Assembly (NCBI RefSeq): GCF_017916255.1
Contig: NZ_CP072827.1
Location: 496,001-560,000, forward strand
Length of the DNA: 64,000 bases
Source: Streptomyces mobaraensis NBRC 13819 = DSM 40847
GTDB lineage: Bacteria; Actinomycetota; Actinomycetes; Streptomycetales; Streptomycetaceae
Direction of reading: 5' to 3'
Shown here one piece after another: positions 44,617-53,054 of this stretch; positions within the stretch are counted from its first letter, which is position 1, and the number at the start of each line of letters is the position of its first letter. Under the pieces are notes generated by a model. That model was not told where the DNA came from. It made no database searches and was given only the letters and a program-made list of their open reading frames with translations. The position numbers and the translations under genes were made by a program.

Positions 44617-45915
44617 ATGCGATTCGACGACCGAGTGGACGCGGGCCGGCGGCTGGCCGAGCGGCTGGAACACCTGCGCGGAGACGATCCCGTCGTGCTG
44701 GGCCTCCCGCGGGGCGGTGTGCCGGTGGCGTACCAGGTGGCCCGGGCGCTGCGGGCGCCGCTGGACGTGATCCTGGTGCGCAAGCTGGGTGTCCCCTCGC
44801 ACCGGGAGCTGGGTTTCGGGGCGCTCGGCGAGGGCGGGGTGCGGGTGGTGCGCGACGACATCATGCGGCTGGGCCGGGTGGACGAGGACGACCTGGCGGA
44901 GGTGCAGCGGGCCGAGGAGCACCACCTGCGGGAGCAGGCGGACCGCTTCCGCGGCGGGCGGCCGCGGGTGCCGCTGGAGGGCCGCACGGCGGTGGTGGTG
45001 GACGACGGGATCGCCACCGGTTCCACGGCTGTCGCGGCGTGCCGGGTGGCGCGGGCCCAGGGGGCCCGGCGGGTGGTCCTGGCCGTGCCCGTGACCTCGC
45101 CCGACGCGGTGGAGTCGCTGCGCGGCGAGGTGGACGAGCTGGTGTACCTGTCGGCGCCGGCCGGGTTCTCCGCGGTGGGCGAGTGGTACCGGGACTTCTC
45201 GCAGACGGAGGACGAGGAAGTCGTCGCCCTGCTGCGGCACGACACGTCCGCGCCGCCGCACACCGGGGCGCACATCCACGGCCCGGCCCCGGTGAAGCTG
45301 CCGGTGGACGACCGTACGGTCACGCTGGACGGCGACCTGACGATGCCGCCGGGCGCGCCGGCGGTCGTCCTGTTCGCGCACGGCAGCGGCAGCAGCCGGC
45401 ACAGTCCGCGCAACCGTGCCGTGGCCGGGGTGCTGAACCGGGCGGGCCTGGGGACGCTGCTGTTCGACCTGCTGACGGAGGAGGAGGCGGCGGACCGGGA
45501 GAAGGTCTTCGACATCGGTCTGCTGGCCGGCCGGCTGGGCCAGGTGACGGAGTGGATGCGCCGGGAGTCCGTCCCGCTGTGCTACTTCGGCGCGAGCACG
45601 GGCGCGGCGGCGGCCTTGTGGGCGGCGGCGGAGGAGGGCCGGGAGGGCCCGGCGGCCCTGGTGTCCCGGGGCGGCCGGCCGGATCTGGCCATGGACCGCC
45701 TGGAGGCCGTCCGGGCGCCGACGCTGTTCCTGGTGGGCGGCCTGGACGAGACCGTCCTGGACCTGAACCGGCGGGCGGCGGCCCGGTTGCGGTGCGAGAA
45801 CCGGCTGGTGGTCGTGGAGGGCGCCACCCATCTGTTCGAGGAGCCGGGCGCTCTGGACACGGTGGCCGAGCTGGCGTGCGAGTGGTTCACGGACCACGTC
45901 GCCACGACGTCCTGA
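44617..45915 (+). CDS. Phosphoribosyltransferase - dienelactone hydrolase fusion protein
   Basis: 432-residue two-domain protein. Residues 1-210: type I phosphoribosyltransferase with the PRPP motif VVVDDGIATGSTA (about 127-139) and VLGLPRGGVPVAYQVA. Residues about 220-432: alpha/beta hydrolase of the dienelactone type, with FAHGSGSSRHSPRNR, nucleophile elbow GASTGA, VGGLDETV and the final His in GATHLF. Both active sites appear complete. ATG 44617 follows CGGAGG. This fusion is widespread in bacteria but its substrates are unknown. It ends at a bidirectional hairpin. Confidence 0.85.
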   Translation: MRFDDRVDAGRRLAERLEHLRGDDPVVLGLPRGGVPVAYQVARALRAPLDVILVRKLGVPSHRELGFGALGEGGVRVVRDDIMRLGRVDEDDLAEVQRAEEHHLREQADRFRGGRPRVPLEGRTAVVVDDGIATGSTAVAACRVARAQGARRVVLAVPVTSPDAVESLRGEVDELVYLSAPAGFSAVGEWYRDFSQTEDEEVVALLRHDTSAPPHTGAHIHGPAPVKLPVDDRTVTLDGDLTMPPGAPAVVLFAHGSGSSRHSPRNRAVAGVLNRAGLGTLLFDLLTEEEAADREKVFDIGLLAGRLGQVTEWMRRESVPLCYFGASTGAAAALWAAAEEGREGPAALVSRGGRPDLAMDRLEAVRAPTLFLVGGLDETVLDLNRRAAARLRCENRLVVVEGATHLFEEPGALDTVAELACEWFTDHVATTS

Positions 45916-45976
45916 GGGCCGCCGACGCCGCGGCCAACGGCCCCCGCGGCGCGCGCCCGCTCCCGTCCGGACAGGA

Positions 45977-46021
45977 CTTCGCCCCGGTCCGGGGCGTGGG
46001 CGGCCGGGGACCGGGGCGAAG
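45977..46021. terminator. Bidirectional terminator hairpin
   Basis: Perfect 14-bp stem CTTCGCCCCGGTCC (45977-45990) / GGACCGGGGCGAAG (46008-46021) between convergent genes. Two near-direct copies of GGAGGGGAA-TACGG follow at about 46025-46060. Confidence 0.78.
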
Positions 46022-46075
46022 CCTGGAGGGGAAGTACGGGTCGTCCGGAGGGGAACTACGGACGGTTCGCGCTGA

Positions 46076-46933
46076 TCAGCGGAGGCGTGCGCGCCTGCGG
46101 CGGAGGAGGCCGACGGCGCCGCCGACGAAGGCGAGCGCGGCGCCCGATCCGCCGAGGACCAGCGGGGCCGAGGACGTCGAGGAGTGCGGGCGCCCGGCGC
46201 CGAAGCCGCTGGAGAAGCCCTTGGTGTCGTACTCCGAGCCGGGCTGCTTGTCGGCGTAGCGCCCCTTGACCAGCTTCTGGTAGTCGGCGAGCGACACCGA
46301 CGGCTGACCGTTCAGCCCTTGCCGGGCCGCGTCGTTCAGCGGCTCGACGGTGGTGAGCTTCAGCTGGTAGTAGCCGTGGATCTGCGGCTCGCTGAACACC
46401 GTCGTCGCGAGGTCGGCCTTCCCGGCGTAGGTGGCGTCCGTGTCGCCTTCGCGGACGGCGGCCAGGTGCCAGCCGGTGGTGCCGGTGGGGGCGAGCAGGA
46501 CGGTGGCGGTGCGGCCGGCCGAGGTGGTCACGCCGGCGACGGCGTAGGCGAGTTTGACCGCGTCGGTGAGGGTGGGCTGGGCGGTGCCCGCGACGAAGGC
46601 CGGCGCGATTTCGTTCAGGGCCACCGGGTCCTTGATGGTGAAGGTCGGCACGCCCTCACAGGGGTCGGCCTTCGCGGGGAGCGTCACCACCGCGCCGGGC
46701 GACTCACCGCCGGGCACCGGTGCGCTGAGGAAGCGGCAGACCGCGTCGTGGGTGGCGGTCGACTTCAGTGTGTCCAGGGCCGCCTGGAGGTTGGGGAGGT
46801 CGGCCGGGCCCTTGGCCGCGCCGGCCGGGCCGGCTCCCACCGACAGCAGGACGGACGCGCCGAGTGCCAGGGTGACGGGGAGGCGGGAGAAGCGGGCGGC
46901 CCGCCGCGTCGCGGACGTTCTCTGGTCGCGCAT
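46076..46933 (-). CDS. Secreted, C-terminally membrane-anchored protein of unknown function
   Basis: 285 residues. Signal peptide (FSRLPVTLALGASVLLSVGAGPAGA), a globular exported domain of about 200 residues with two Cys (DAVCRFLSA and ADPCEGVPT), a Ser/Gly/Pro linker (SSGFGAGRPHSSTSSA) and a C-terminal membrane helix (APLVLGGSGAALAFVGGAVGLL) with an Arg-rich stop-transfer tail. This is the usual wall-spanning anchor pattern of Streptomyces surface proteins. ATG 46933 follows GGAGAG, 9 bp after the protease gene, so both are one operon. I do not recognise the domain. Substrate or inhibitor-like pairing with the protease is possible. Confidence 0.68.
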   Translation of the reverse strand: MRDQRTSATRRAARFSRLPVTLALGASVLLSVGAGPAGAAKGPADLPNLQAALDTLKSTATHDAVCRFLSAPVPGGESPGAVVTLPAKADPCEGVPTFTIKDPVALNEIAPAFVAGTAQPTLTDAVKLAYAVAGVTTSAGRTATVLLAPTGTTGWHLAAVREGDTDATYAGKADLATTVFSEPQIHGYYQLKLTTVEPLNDAARQGLNGQPSVSLADYQKLVKGRYADKQPGSEYDTKGFSSGFGAGRPHSSTSSAPLVLGGSGAALAFVGGAVGLLRRRRARLR

Positions 46934-46942
46934 GTCGCTCTC

Positions 46943-47506
46943 CTAGCCTGAGATCCCGGTCCGGGAGTGGGTCCACTTGAACGAGCTGTTGCTCACGTAG
47001 TCGTTGTAGTTCCACCACGTGTAGGTGGTCGTGTCCGGCCACGGGTCGCCGACGCCGATGGTGTTGTTCGACGTGTCGTAGCCGTAGACGACGTTCATGT
47101 GCCCGCCGCCGGAGGTCCAGCCGATGCGCGCTCCGACGGGCCGGGGCCCCCGGACCTCGGTCTGGACCTCGCTGAACGTGGCCGCCCTGCTCAGCCCCGT
47201 GCCCGTGTGGGACATGCCGAGACTGCCCCAGCCCCTGGCCATGTCGTCGAGCGTGGCGGGCTGGTTGTTGCAGCCGTAGTACGGATTGGCGCGGGTGCAG
47301 AAGTCGCTCTGGGTCGAGCCGTAGCCCTGGAACTTGGCGATGGTCAGCCCGGAGGCCACCCAGCACCACTGGGTCTTCTCCTGCTTCAGCATGGTGATCT
47401 GGTCGTACGCGGCGTCCGCGTGCGCCGTGGCGGCGGCTCCGAGGAGCCCGGACACGGCCAGGGCCAGGGCCGTCGCCGTGGTGGTCGTGCGCTTGAGTCT
47501 GCTCAT
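46943..47506 (-). CDS. Secreted papain-like cysteine protease (C39-like / AvrRpt2-type)
   Basis: 187 residues from ATG 47506 (GCAGGAAA upstream). Signal peptide MSRLKRTTTTATALALAVSGLLGAAATAHA. Catalytic features: Cys in KTQWCWVASGLTIAKFQG, His in GGGHMNVVYGYD and the Asp/Asn-like GDPWPDT. Four further Cys are not all paired obviously. The order Cys-His-Asp and length fit the papain-like family that includes AvrRpt2 and bacterial C39-type peptidases. It is probably made as a small, directly active enzyme, as no pro-domain is visible. The downstream gene encodes an anchored surface protein. Confidence 0.78.
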   Translation of the reverse strand: MSRLKRTTTTATALALAVSGLLGAAATAHADAAYDQITMLKQEKTQWCWVASGLTIAKFQGYGSTQSDFCTRANPYYGCNNQPATLDDMARGWGSLGMSHTGTGLSRAATFSEVQTEVRGPRPVGARIGWTSGGGHMNVVYGYDTSNNTIGVGDPWPDTTTYTWWNYNDYVSNSSFKWTHSRTGISG

Positions 47507-48162
47507 TTTCCTGCCTTCCCGTCGTGGGGTGCGACGAGCAGATGGCCGGATCATCCGACCCCCTCCGTGGAGGGCAGTCATATGACAGCTCGCGTTGCCA
47601 AGGCTGACTAGCGTCTACCAACGAGTTCAACACCAAAGAGTGCTTTATCCGCTTATCGCGCTAATGCAAGATCTTTGCTTTCCATCCCATTGCACTCCGT
47701 CACCAGAGAGCCATCCATCCTTCTGCGACGCCTACGCCAACACGCGCCCGGGCGGCCTCTTTTCGAACGCGAAGGAAGCGGAAGCCCGCAGCGCTCAGGC
47801 GCGATCAGGTGTTGTCGAAAACCCAATGCGTGTCATTCCGTGGACGGTTGGAGCTTGATCGGGTGGTGATCAGGGAGCACTCCAGCGTGATCGCTGTCGC
47901 CGCGCCGCACCACTCCGGCCCGACGCGGGCGCCCTCGTGGAACGCCGACACCGCCCGCCGGAACACCGACACCAGGAGACCACCCCCGGCTCACTGTGCA
48001 GCCCGCAACCCGGAGGGGGTCGTCACCGTGCAGGAAGGAACTGCCGCACGACCGGAGCGCGGCATTAGGTTCCGGAGCGGAACAGCGATTGTTCCTGAGC
48101 ACACGGAACCACGTCTGTGCAGCCGGTTCGCGCCACAGACAATCTGCGAGGAGAGACCACCG
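47507..48162. other. Long intergenic region with lower G+C
   Basis: 656 bp between divergent starts. The part 47590-47720 is markedly poorer in G+C than the rest of the window. Frames here (for example 47595-47858) have no coding bias or ribosome site. It probably holds promoters and long leaders. No palindrome beyond short GATC-containing repeats at about 47858-47873 was seen. Confidence 0.45.
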
Positions 48163-48597
48163 ATGTCCGAGAAGCTCATGGGGAAGAAGAACGGGGTCGC
48201 GCTCGCGGTTCCCACTGTGCGCAAGCGCACCGTCGGCACGGCCGTGGCCTCCGGCGCCCTGGCCCTGGCCGCGGTGCTCGGCGCGGGCGGCCAGGCCGTC
48301 GCCGGCACCGCCGGCCAGCAGATCGTCATCGCCGACTACACCGGCAGGGTCGGGTCGGTGAAGATCATCAGCCAGGACCAGAAGGGCGCGCCCCGCACCT
48401 ACTGCCTCGCCACTCCCCACAAGGAGACCAGACTGGAGGGTTGGTGGTGGCGGGACTACACCCGTCTCGCGAAGTGGACCGACTCCAGCTGCGGCGCCGG
48501 CGGCGGCGCCTATCTCGGCAGCCAGGACGAGTGGGTGAACGCCACGCAGTACGACAGCGACTGGACGTGGCTCAACATCTACAAGAACCAGTACTGA
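48163..48597 (+). CDS. Small secreted protein, 144 aa
   Basis: ATG 48163 follows GAGGAGAG. N-region MSEKLMGKKNGVALAVPTVRKR, hydrophobic core GTAVASGALALAAVLGAGG and a cleavage site near AVAGTA. The mature part of about 90 residues has two Cys (RTYCLAT and SSCGAGG), many Trp and Tyr (EGWWWRDYTRLAKW, YDSDWTWLNIYKNQY) and beta-strand tendency, like a small secreted inhibitor or structural protein. No family recognised. Confidence 0.65.
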   Translation: MSEKLMGKKNGVALAVPTVRKRTVGTAVASGALALAAVLGAGGQAVAGTAGQQIVIADYTGRVGSVKIISQDQKGAPRTYCLATPHKETRLEGWWWRDYTRLAKWTDSSCGAGGGAYLGSQDEWVNATQYDSDWTWLNIYKNQY

Positions 48598-48705
48598 TAC
48601 CGATCCCGCGGGGTGCGGGCGGCTCCCACCGCCGCCCGCACCCGGTTCTCCCAGAGGACGCGTTCCTCCCAGCGGATCCGGACACCGAGGCCGGACGCAC
48701 CGGGG

Positions 48706-49716
48706 CTACCAGGTGACGATCATGTACCCCTTGCCGCCGGACCCGCCGCGGACCCCGTCGCCGCCGTTGCCACCGGGGTCGGCGGCGGAGTGGTGCAGCA
48801 CCGCGCCCGAGCCCGAGGACCCGCCACGTCCTCCGCGACCGCCGGGCCCGCCGACGCCGATGCCCTGAGGCAGCTTCGCGCCTCCGGGCTCCACGTTCTT
48901 GGCCGGTTCGCCGCCGTCCCCCGGAAAGAACTGCTTCGTCCCGTGCTTGCCGGCGCCGCCCTGGAGGGATTCCGCCACCTTTCCTCCGGGGCACCTTCCC
49001 GGCCACGCCTTGCGCGTGGCCCCGCCGGCGGCACCCGCCTTGCCGTGGTGGGCCCGGCCACCGCTCTTGCCGCCGCCCTCGCCGCCGGTGCCTTCCAGCC
49101 CACGGAGGCCGGCGGGTCCTTCGTCGACATTGGCCACCTGCACGTCCTTCGTCGTGTCGAACAGCTCGGTCCGGCGCCGGGCCTCATTGCCGTTGTTGCC
49201 GGGGCGGCCCGACCGGCCGTTCTGCCCGTCCTGACCGGAATTACCCGAACCGGCCGCACCGCCCTGGCCCTTGAGGCCGCCTTCGCCCCCGCTGCCACCC
49301 CCGGCGACGGTCACCTGGTAGGTGTGGGAGGGGTCCAGCGTGATGTGGCACGCCAGGTAGGACCCGGCACCGCCGCCACCGCCGGCCCCTCCCGCTCCGC
49401 CCGAGCCGCCGCTGCGCCCGTCGGCCCCGGTGTTGGGGTCGAAGAAGTCCTTCACGGGAGCCTCGCCGCCGCCACCGCCACCACCGGCCCCTCCCCCGCC
49501 ACCCGTGCCGCCGGCACCCCAGATGTAGACGGTCGCCTTGCTCACCCCCGCCGGTGGCCTCCACGACGTGGACGACTCGAAGACCTTCCGCCGCTCGGAG
49601 GGCGCGGCCTCGGCACCGGGACTCAGGGAAACCGCCAGCAGGTGAGCGACGACCAGCGCGGCAGTGGTTCCCCATGCCGCACGGCGCCTCACCGGGGGCA
49701 CTCGTACGTGATTCAT
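48706..49716 (-). CDS. Secreted glycine-rich domain protein
   Basis: 336 residues from ATG 49716 (GAGGAG 9 nt upstream). Signal peptide MNHVRVPPVRRRAAWGTTAALVVAHLLAVSLSPGAEA. The mature part is a bacterial glycine-rich domain: it opens FESSTSWRPPAGVSKATVYIWGAGG, contains long Gly/Gly-Asp/Asn runs with collagen-like spacing, and ends on the strand GYMIVTW. Two Cys lie in the central part. Such proteins form repetitive surface or extracellular structures. The gene is preceded by a tandem repeat array (49741-49824) that also reads through in frame as R-M-D-G-P units, though the ribosome site favours the start used here. Confidence 0.75.
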   Translation of the reverse strand: MNHVRVPPVRRRAAWGTTAALVVAHLLAVSLSPGAEAAPSERRKVFESSTSWRPPAGVSKATVYIWGAGGTGGGGGAGGGGGGGEAPVKDFFDPNTGADGRSGGSGGAGGAGGGGGAGSYLACHITLDPSHTYQVTVAGGGSGGEGGLKGQGGAAGSGNSGQDGQNGRSGRPGNNGNEARRRTELFDTTKDVQVANVDEGPAGLRGLEGTGGEGGGKSGGRAHHGKAGAAGGATRKAWPGRCPGGKVAESLQGGAGKHGTKQFFPGDGGEPAKNVEPGGAKLPQGIGVGGPGGRGGRGGSSGSGAVLHHSAADPGGNGGDGVRGGSGGKGYMIVTW

Positions 49717-49740
49717 CCGCGTGTTCTCCTCATCCGTCCG

Positions 49741-49824
49741 ACCACCCGTCCGACCATCCGCCGGACCGTCCATCCGACCCTCCGCCGGACCGTCCATCCG
49801 GCTGTCCGTCCGACCGTCCATCGG
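49741..49824. repeat. Tandem repeat array (12/24-bp units) upstream of the glycine-rich gene
   Basis: One 12-nt unit (49741-49752), two nearly identical 24-nt units (49753-49776 and 49777-49800, one mismatch) and a degenerate unit to 49824. It lies 25-108 bp upstream of ATG 49716, in the 5' leader or promoter. Copy number could vary and affect expression. Confidence 0.7.
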
Positions 49825-50294
49825 GCTCTCCATTCGGCTGCTCATTCGACGTGTTCCTTCCGGAGGAACCAGGGGCGCCGCGGAATCCGGCCCGAGCCCG
49901 TCAGTGCGCCGCCGGACCACTGCCTTCCGGCAAGGACGGGGACACGGCGGCCGCGAGCGGCCGGACGGGTGGGCACTGCCGTCGCCACGGGCCGTCCGGC
50001 GGCAGGCCTGTTTCCTACGGTCACAGCGCAAGCCGGTCAAATCATCCGACGAGCAGGCCGAAAACGATCCCTTACACATGTGCGGAATCCGACCTGACGT
50101 GCTGGTGCGGTGCCGCCTCGACATCACCTGCCGACCGGGCGGAGGGCTGCCTCAAACCCTCCGCCGACGTACCGAAGGAGTGAACCCGGGCCTGCGGAGA
50201 ACGCCGGGCGTCCGCCGGCCGGCACATCGTCCCCGTCGGAAGGACCTGGTCCACTCCACGCGACCGTCTCACCGGTACGAGGGAGCGGACCGCC
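49825..50294. other. Region without a confident gene
   Basis: About 470 bp upstream of the glycine-rich gene. No frame here has a good start, ribosome site and coding bias together. It is slightly less G+C rich around 50040-50090 and probably contains the promoter of the minus-strand gene. Confidence 0.4.
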
Positions 50295-50429
50295 ATGAGG
50301 GACCGGACACGCCACGGCTTCCGGCGGGGCCGGGTGGCAGCCGCGCCCGTCGCGCACGCCGGCGGGGACGCGGGGACGGCACCCGTGAGCGACCCCTCGC
50401 ACTCGGCTCGCCTCGAACATCGCCCCTGA
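50295..50429 (+). CDS. Possible small ORF, 44 aa
   Basis: ATG 50295 with GAGGGAGCGG upstream opens a 44-codon frame (MRDRTRHGFRRGRVAAAPVAHAGG...) ending just before the AraC gene's 3' end. Third-position G/C bias is moderate. It could be a remnant of an exported protein or chance. Kept at low confidence. Confidence 0.25.
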   Translation: MRDRTRHGFRRGRVAAAPVAHAGGDAGTAPVSDPSHSARLEHRP

Positions 50430-50481
50430 CCGGCACCCCGAGGTCCCGCGCCGCCCGCGACCGGACCGCTCGCGGGGGAAC

Positions 50482-51420
50482 TCAGACCCCGCGGCTGCCG
50501 GTTGCCCCGTAGGCCGCGCGCCAGGCGCCCGGAGGTGTGGCGGCCTGGCGCCGGAAGAAGGTGGTGAAGGCGGTGGCGTCCCGGAAGCCGAGCCGTCGGG
50601 CGCAGCCGGCGACCGGCAGGTCGGTGTGCGCGAGCAGCCTCTTGGCCTCCAGCAGGACGCGCTGGTCGAGGAAGGACTTGGCGCCCGTGCCGGTGGCGGC
50701 GCGCGTGGCCCGGGTGAGGGTGCGCACGTCGTAGCCCAGCGCCCGGGCGTAGTCGGCGACGTGGTGCCAGTCGGTGAAGTGCTCCTCCACGGCGGCCCGG
50801 TAGCGGCGGAACACATCCGTGGACCGGCGGTGGCCGGTTGCATCCGTACGGACGGGTGCGGCGGGGAGCGCGCGCAGGAGCAGGGCCGCCAGCAGGTGGG
50901 TGAGCAGCGCGGGAGACGCCAGGTGCGGTGCGCGCACGGCCGCGTCGTGTTCGCGGCCGAGGTGCAGGGCCGCGAACAGGGCGAGGTCCAGGCGCTGTCG
51001 GTCGAGGTGCCAGCACGCCGGCGTGGCGGCCTCCGCCGCGGTGAAGCCGGGAAGGAATCCGGGCCGGAAGAGGACCAGCGGGCCGTCGCAGGCGTCGGTG
51101 TCGCTCCAGCGGTGCACCATGCCGGGCCGTATCCATACGGCGCTGCCTTCCGCCAACCGGTGCGTCCCGAAGTCCGCTTCGTGGCTTCCGGTGCCGGAGG
51201 CGATCAGGGCGAGGACGTGGAAGTCGGGGCGCTGCGGCAGTACGCGATGGCGGCGGACGTCCATGCTCCGCAGCGCGGCGAAGTCCAGGACCTCCACGCC
51301 GCAGGACGAGCCGACGGCGGGCGAGTAGCGCAGCTGCCGCACCGCCGGGTGTCCGTTTTCCACAACGACTGTGTTCCTTTCCACCGGGCAGCGGATCCCG
51401 CCGCTCGTACGGTCGGACAT
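50482..51420 (-). CDS. AraC family transcriptional regulator
   Basis: 312 residues from ATG 51420; an alternative GTG at 51363 (AAAGGA upstream) gives 293. The N-terminal cupin-type sensing domain (LPQRPDFHVLALIASGTGSHEADFGTHRLAEGSAVWIRPGMVHRW) is followed by the C-terminal double helix-turn-helix: ADYARALGYDVRTLTRATRAATG and VAGCARRLGFRDATAFTTFFRRQAATPPGAWRAAY. It is divergent from an alpha/beta-hydrolase gene and probably controls that gene in response to a small molecule. Confidence 0.87.
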   Translation of the reverse strand: MSDRTSGGIRCPVERNTVVVENGHPAVRQLRYSPAVGSSCGVEVLDFAALRSMDVRRHRVLPQRPDFHVLALIASGTGSHEADFGTHRLAEGSAVWIRPGMVHRWSDTDACDGPLVLFRPGFLPGFTAAEAATPACWHLDRQRLDLALFAALHLGREHDAAVRAPHLASPALLTHLLAALLLRALPAAPVRTDATGHRRSTDVFRRYRAAVEEHFTDWHHVADYARALGYDVRTLTRATRAATGTGAKSFLDQRVLLEAKRLLAHTDLPVAGCARRLGFRDATAFTTFFRRQAATPPGAWRAAYGATGSRGV

Positions 51421-51467
51421 GTGCCCGGCAACCAGGCCGGGGCTTAAGCAGGTTACGTGTTCGAGGT

Positions 51468-52274
51468 GTGGTGACGATGGAAACGACAAGGCCGGTGCCG
51501 GTGGCGGGCGGGACCCTGGACGTACGGGTCGGGGGCCGTACCGGGCCGGCGCTGGTGTTCGTCCACTACTGGGGCGGCTCCGCCGACACGTGGAACGGTG
51601 TGATCGCCCGGCTCCCGTCCGGGCGGGCGACGGTCCGCTACGACCAGCGCGGCTGGGGCACTTCCCGGTCGCTGCCCGGTCCCTACGGCCTCGACCGGCT
51701 CGCCGACGACCTCGACCGCGTGATCGCCGCGTGCGTACCGGGACCGTTCGTCCTCGTGGGGCACTCCATGGGCGCCAAGGTGAGCCAACTGCTCGCGGCC
51801 CGCGGGCCCGCCGGTCTGGCCGGCCTGGTGCTCGTCGCGCCCGCGCCCCCCGAGCCGCCCGGCACGGTGACCGAGGAGTACCGGCGGGAGCTGTCCCACG
51901 CCTACGACTCGCCCGCCGCGGTTCGGCACGCCCTCGACCATGTCCTGACCGCCGCACCGCTGCCCGGACCGGTGCGGGCCACCGCGCTGCGCGACAGCGT
52001 CGCCGCCGGACCCGAGGCCCGGAGGGAGTGGCCGCTGCGCGGCATCGCCGAGGACATCACGGGCGCCGCCCGCCGCATCGCGGTTCCGGTGACCGTGCTG
52101 GCCGCGGAGCACGACGTGGTCGAACCACCGGGCGTGCTGGGGGAGTTCCTGCTGCCGCACCTTCCGCACGCGAGCCTCGTCACCGTCCCCGACGCCGGCC
52201 ACCTGCTCCCCGTGGAGCGCCCCGGCGCCGTCGCGGCGGCGATCGCCGACTTCCTCGCGGTTCTCCGGTCCTGA
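51468..52274 (+). CDS. Alpha/beta hydrolase
   Basis: 268-residue hydrolase. Oxyanion strand VFVHYWGGSADTW, nucleophile elbow VGHSMGA (Ser), acid in AAEHDVVEP (Asp) and His in DAGHLLPVE: the triad is complete. YDQRGWGTS is the common arginine loop. No signal peptide, so cytoplasmic. The substrate is an ester, lactone or similar. Divergent from the AraC regulator at 48 bp, a typical regulator-target pair. Confidence 0.85.
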   Translation: MVTMETTRPVPVAGGTLDVRVGGRTGPALVFVHYWGGSADTWNGVIARLPSGRATVRYDQRGWGTSRSLPGPYGLDRLADDLDRVIAACVPGPFVLVGHSMGAKVSQLLAARGPAGLAGLVLVAPAPPEPPGTVTEEYRRELSHAYDSPAAVRHALDHVLTAAPLPGPVRATALRDSVAAGPEARREWPLRGIAEDITGAARRIAVPVTVLAAEHDVVEPPGVLGEFLLPHLPHASLVTVPDAGHLLPVERPGAVAAAIADFLAVLRS

Positions 52275-52307
52275 CCGGCTCCCCGGGACAGCCCCCCGAC
52301 CGCCCGC

Positions 52308-52967
52308 CTACGCGCTCCTCGGCTCCGCCGAGAAGGTCAACGCCCTCGGGACGACCTCGAAGACGCGCCGCAGTTCGGCCGCCAGGGCGTCGCGACCCGG
52401 GGCGCCGGGGAGGGTCACCCACGCCTCCAGGGCGTGCCGGTGGGCGGCGACGAAGAAATCGAGCGCGAGGCGGAGGCGGATCTCGTCCCGGGGGTCGTCG
52501 ATACGCAGCCGACGCGTCAGGATCCCGGCCGCCCTGCGCACAGTGCGGTCGCAGAAGTGCAGGCCGTGGGCGTCCATGGACGGTGTCTCGGCGGCCAGTC
52601 GGCGGCTGAGGCGGACGCTCCGCGCCCAGCCCGCGCCGGTCATCCGCTCCAACGCGCCGTACAGCGACGCCTGCAGCGTCTCCAGGACGGTTCCGCCGCT
52701 CGGTTCGCGGGTCTCCAGGTCGTCGAGGAACGCGGACCACAGGTCCTGGGTCGGTGCCATCGCCACGTCTTCCTTGCTGGCGAAGTAGCGGAAGAAGGTG
52801 CGCTTGGACACCTCGACGGCGTCGCAGAGTTCGTCCAGCGTCGCGCCGTCGAAACCGCGTTCCGTGAAGAGCTCCAGGGCGGTGTCGGTCAGCGCCTGAC
52901 GGGTGCGCAGTTTCTTGCGCTCGCGCAGCGGCAGGCGTTCCGGGGTGGGTGCGTCGGTGGCGGCCAT
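52308..52967 (-). CDS. TetR family transcriptional regulator
   Basis: 219 residues. The N-terminal DNA-binding domain is [54 protein letters not shown], a classic TetR helix-turn-helix. The C-terminal ligand-binding domain is all helical. It is divergent from an oxidoreductase gene, and the 87-bp gap carries a palindrome and a direct repeat, so it likely represses both genes. Confidence 0.9.
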   Translation of the reverse strand: MAATDAPTPERLPLRERKKLRTRQALTDTALELFTERGFDGATLDELCDAVEVSKRTFFRYFASKEDVAMAPTQDLWSAFLDDLETREPSGGTVLETLQASLYGALERMTGAGWARSVRLSRRLAAETPSMDAHGLHFCDRTVRRAAGILTRRLRIDDPRDEIRLRLALDFFVAAHRHALEAWVTLPGAPGRDALAAELRRVFEVVPRALTFSAEPRSA

Positions 52968-52990
52968 CGGCCCCAGTGTAGCGCGGGCGC

Positions 52991-53025
52991 CTATGCCACT
53001 TGTAGGTTTATGCCACTGAGAGGCA
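52991..53025. promoter_or_regulatory. Direct repeat and palindrome between TetR and oxidoreductase genes
   Basis: TATGCCACT at 52992-53000 is repeated at 53009-53017. The second copy is part of the near-palindrome TGCCACTGAGAGGCA (53011-53025). The likely operator of the adjacent TetR repressor. Confidence 0.65.
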
Positions 53026-53054
53026 CAATCGACTCCCGGAAGGGCTGCTCTGCC

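Noticed and set aside
47595..47858. 87-residue plus-strand frame in the low-G+C patch
   Set aside because: No ribosome site, no G/C third-position bias and no recognisable motif.
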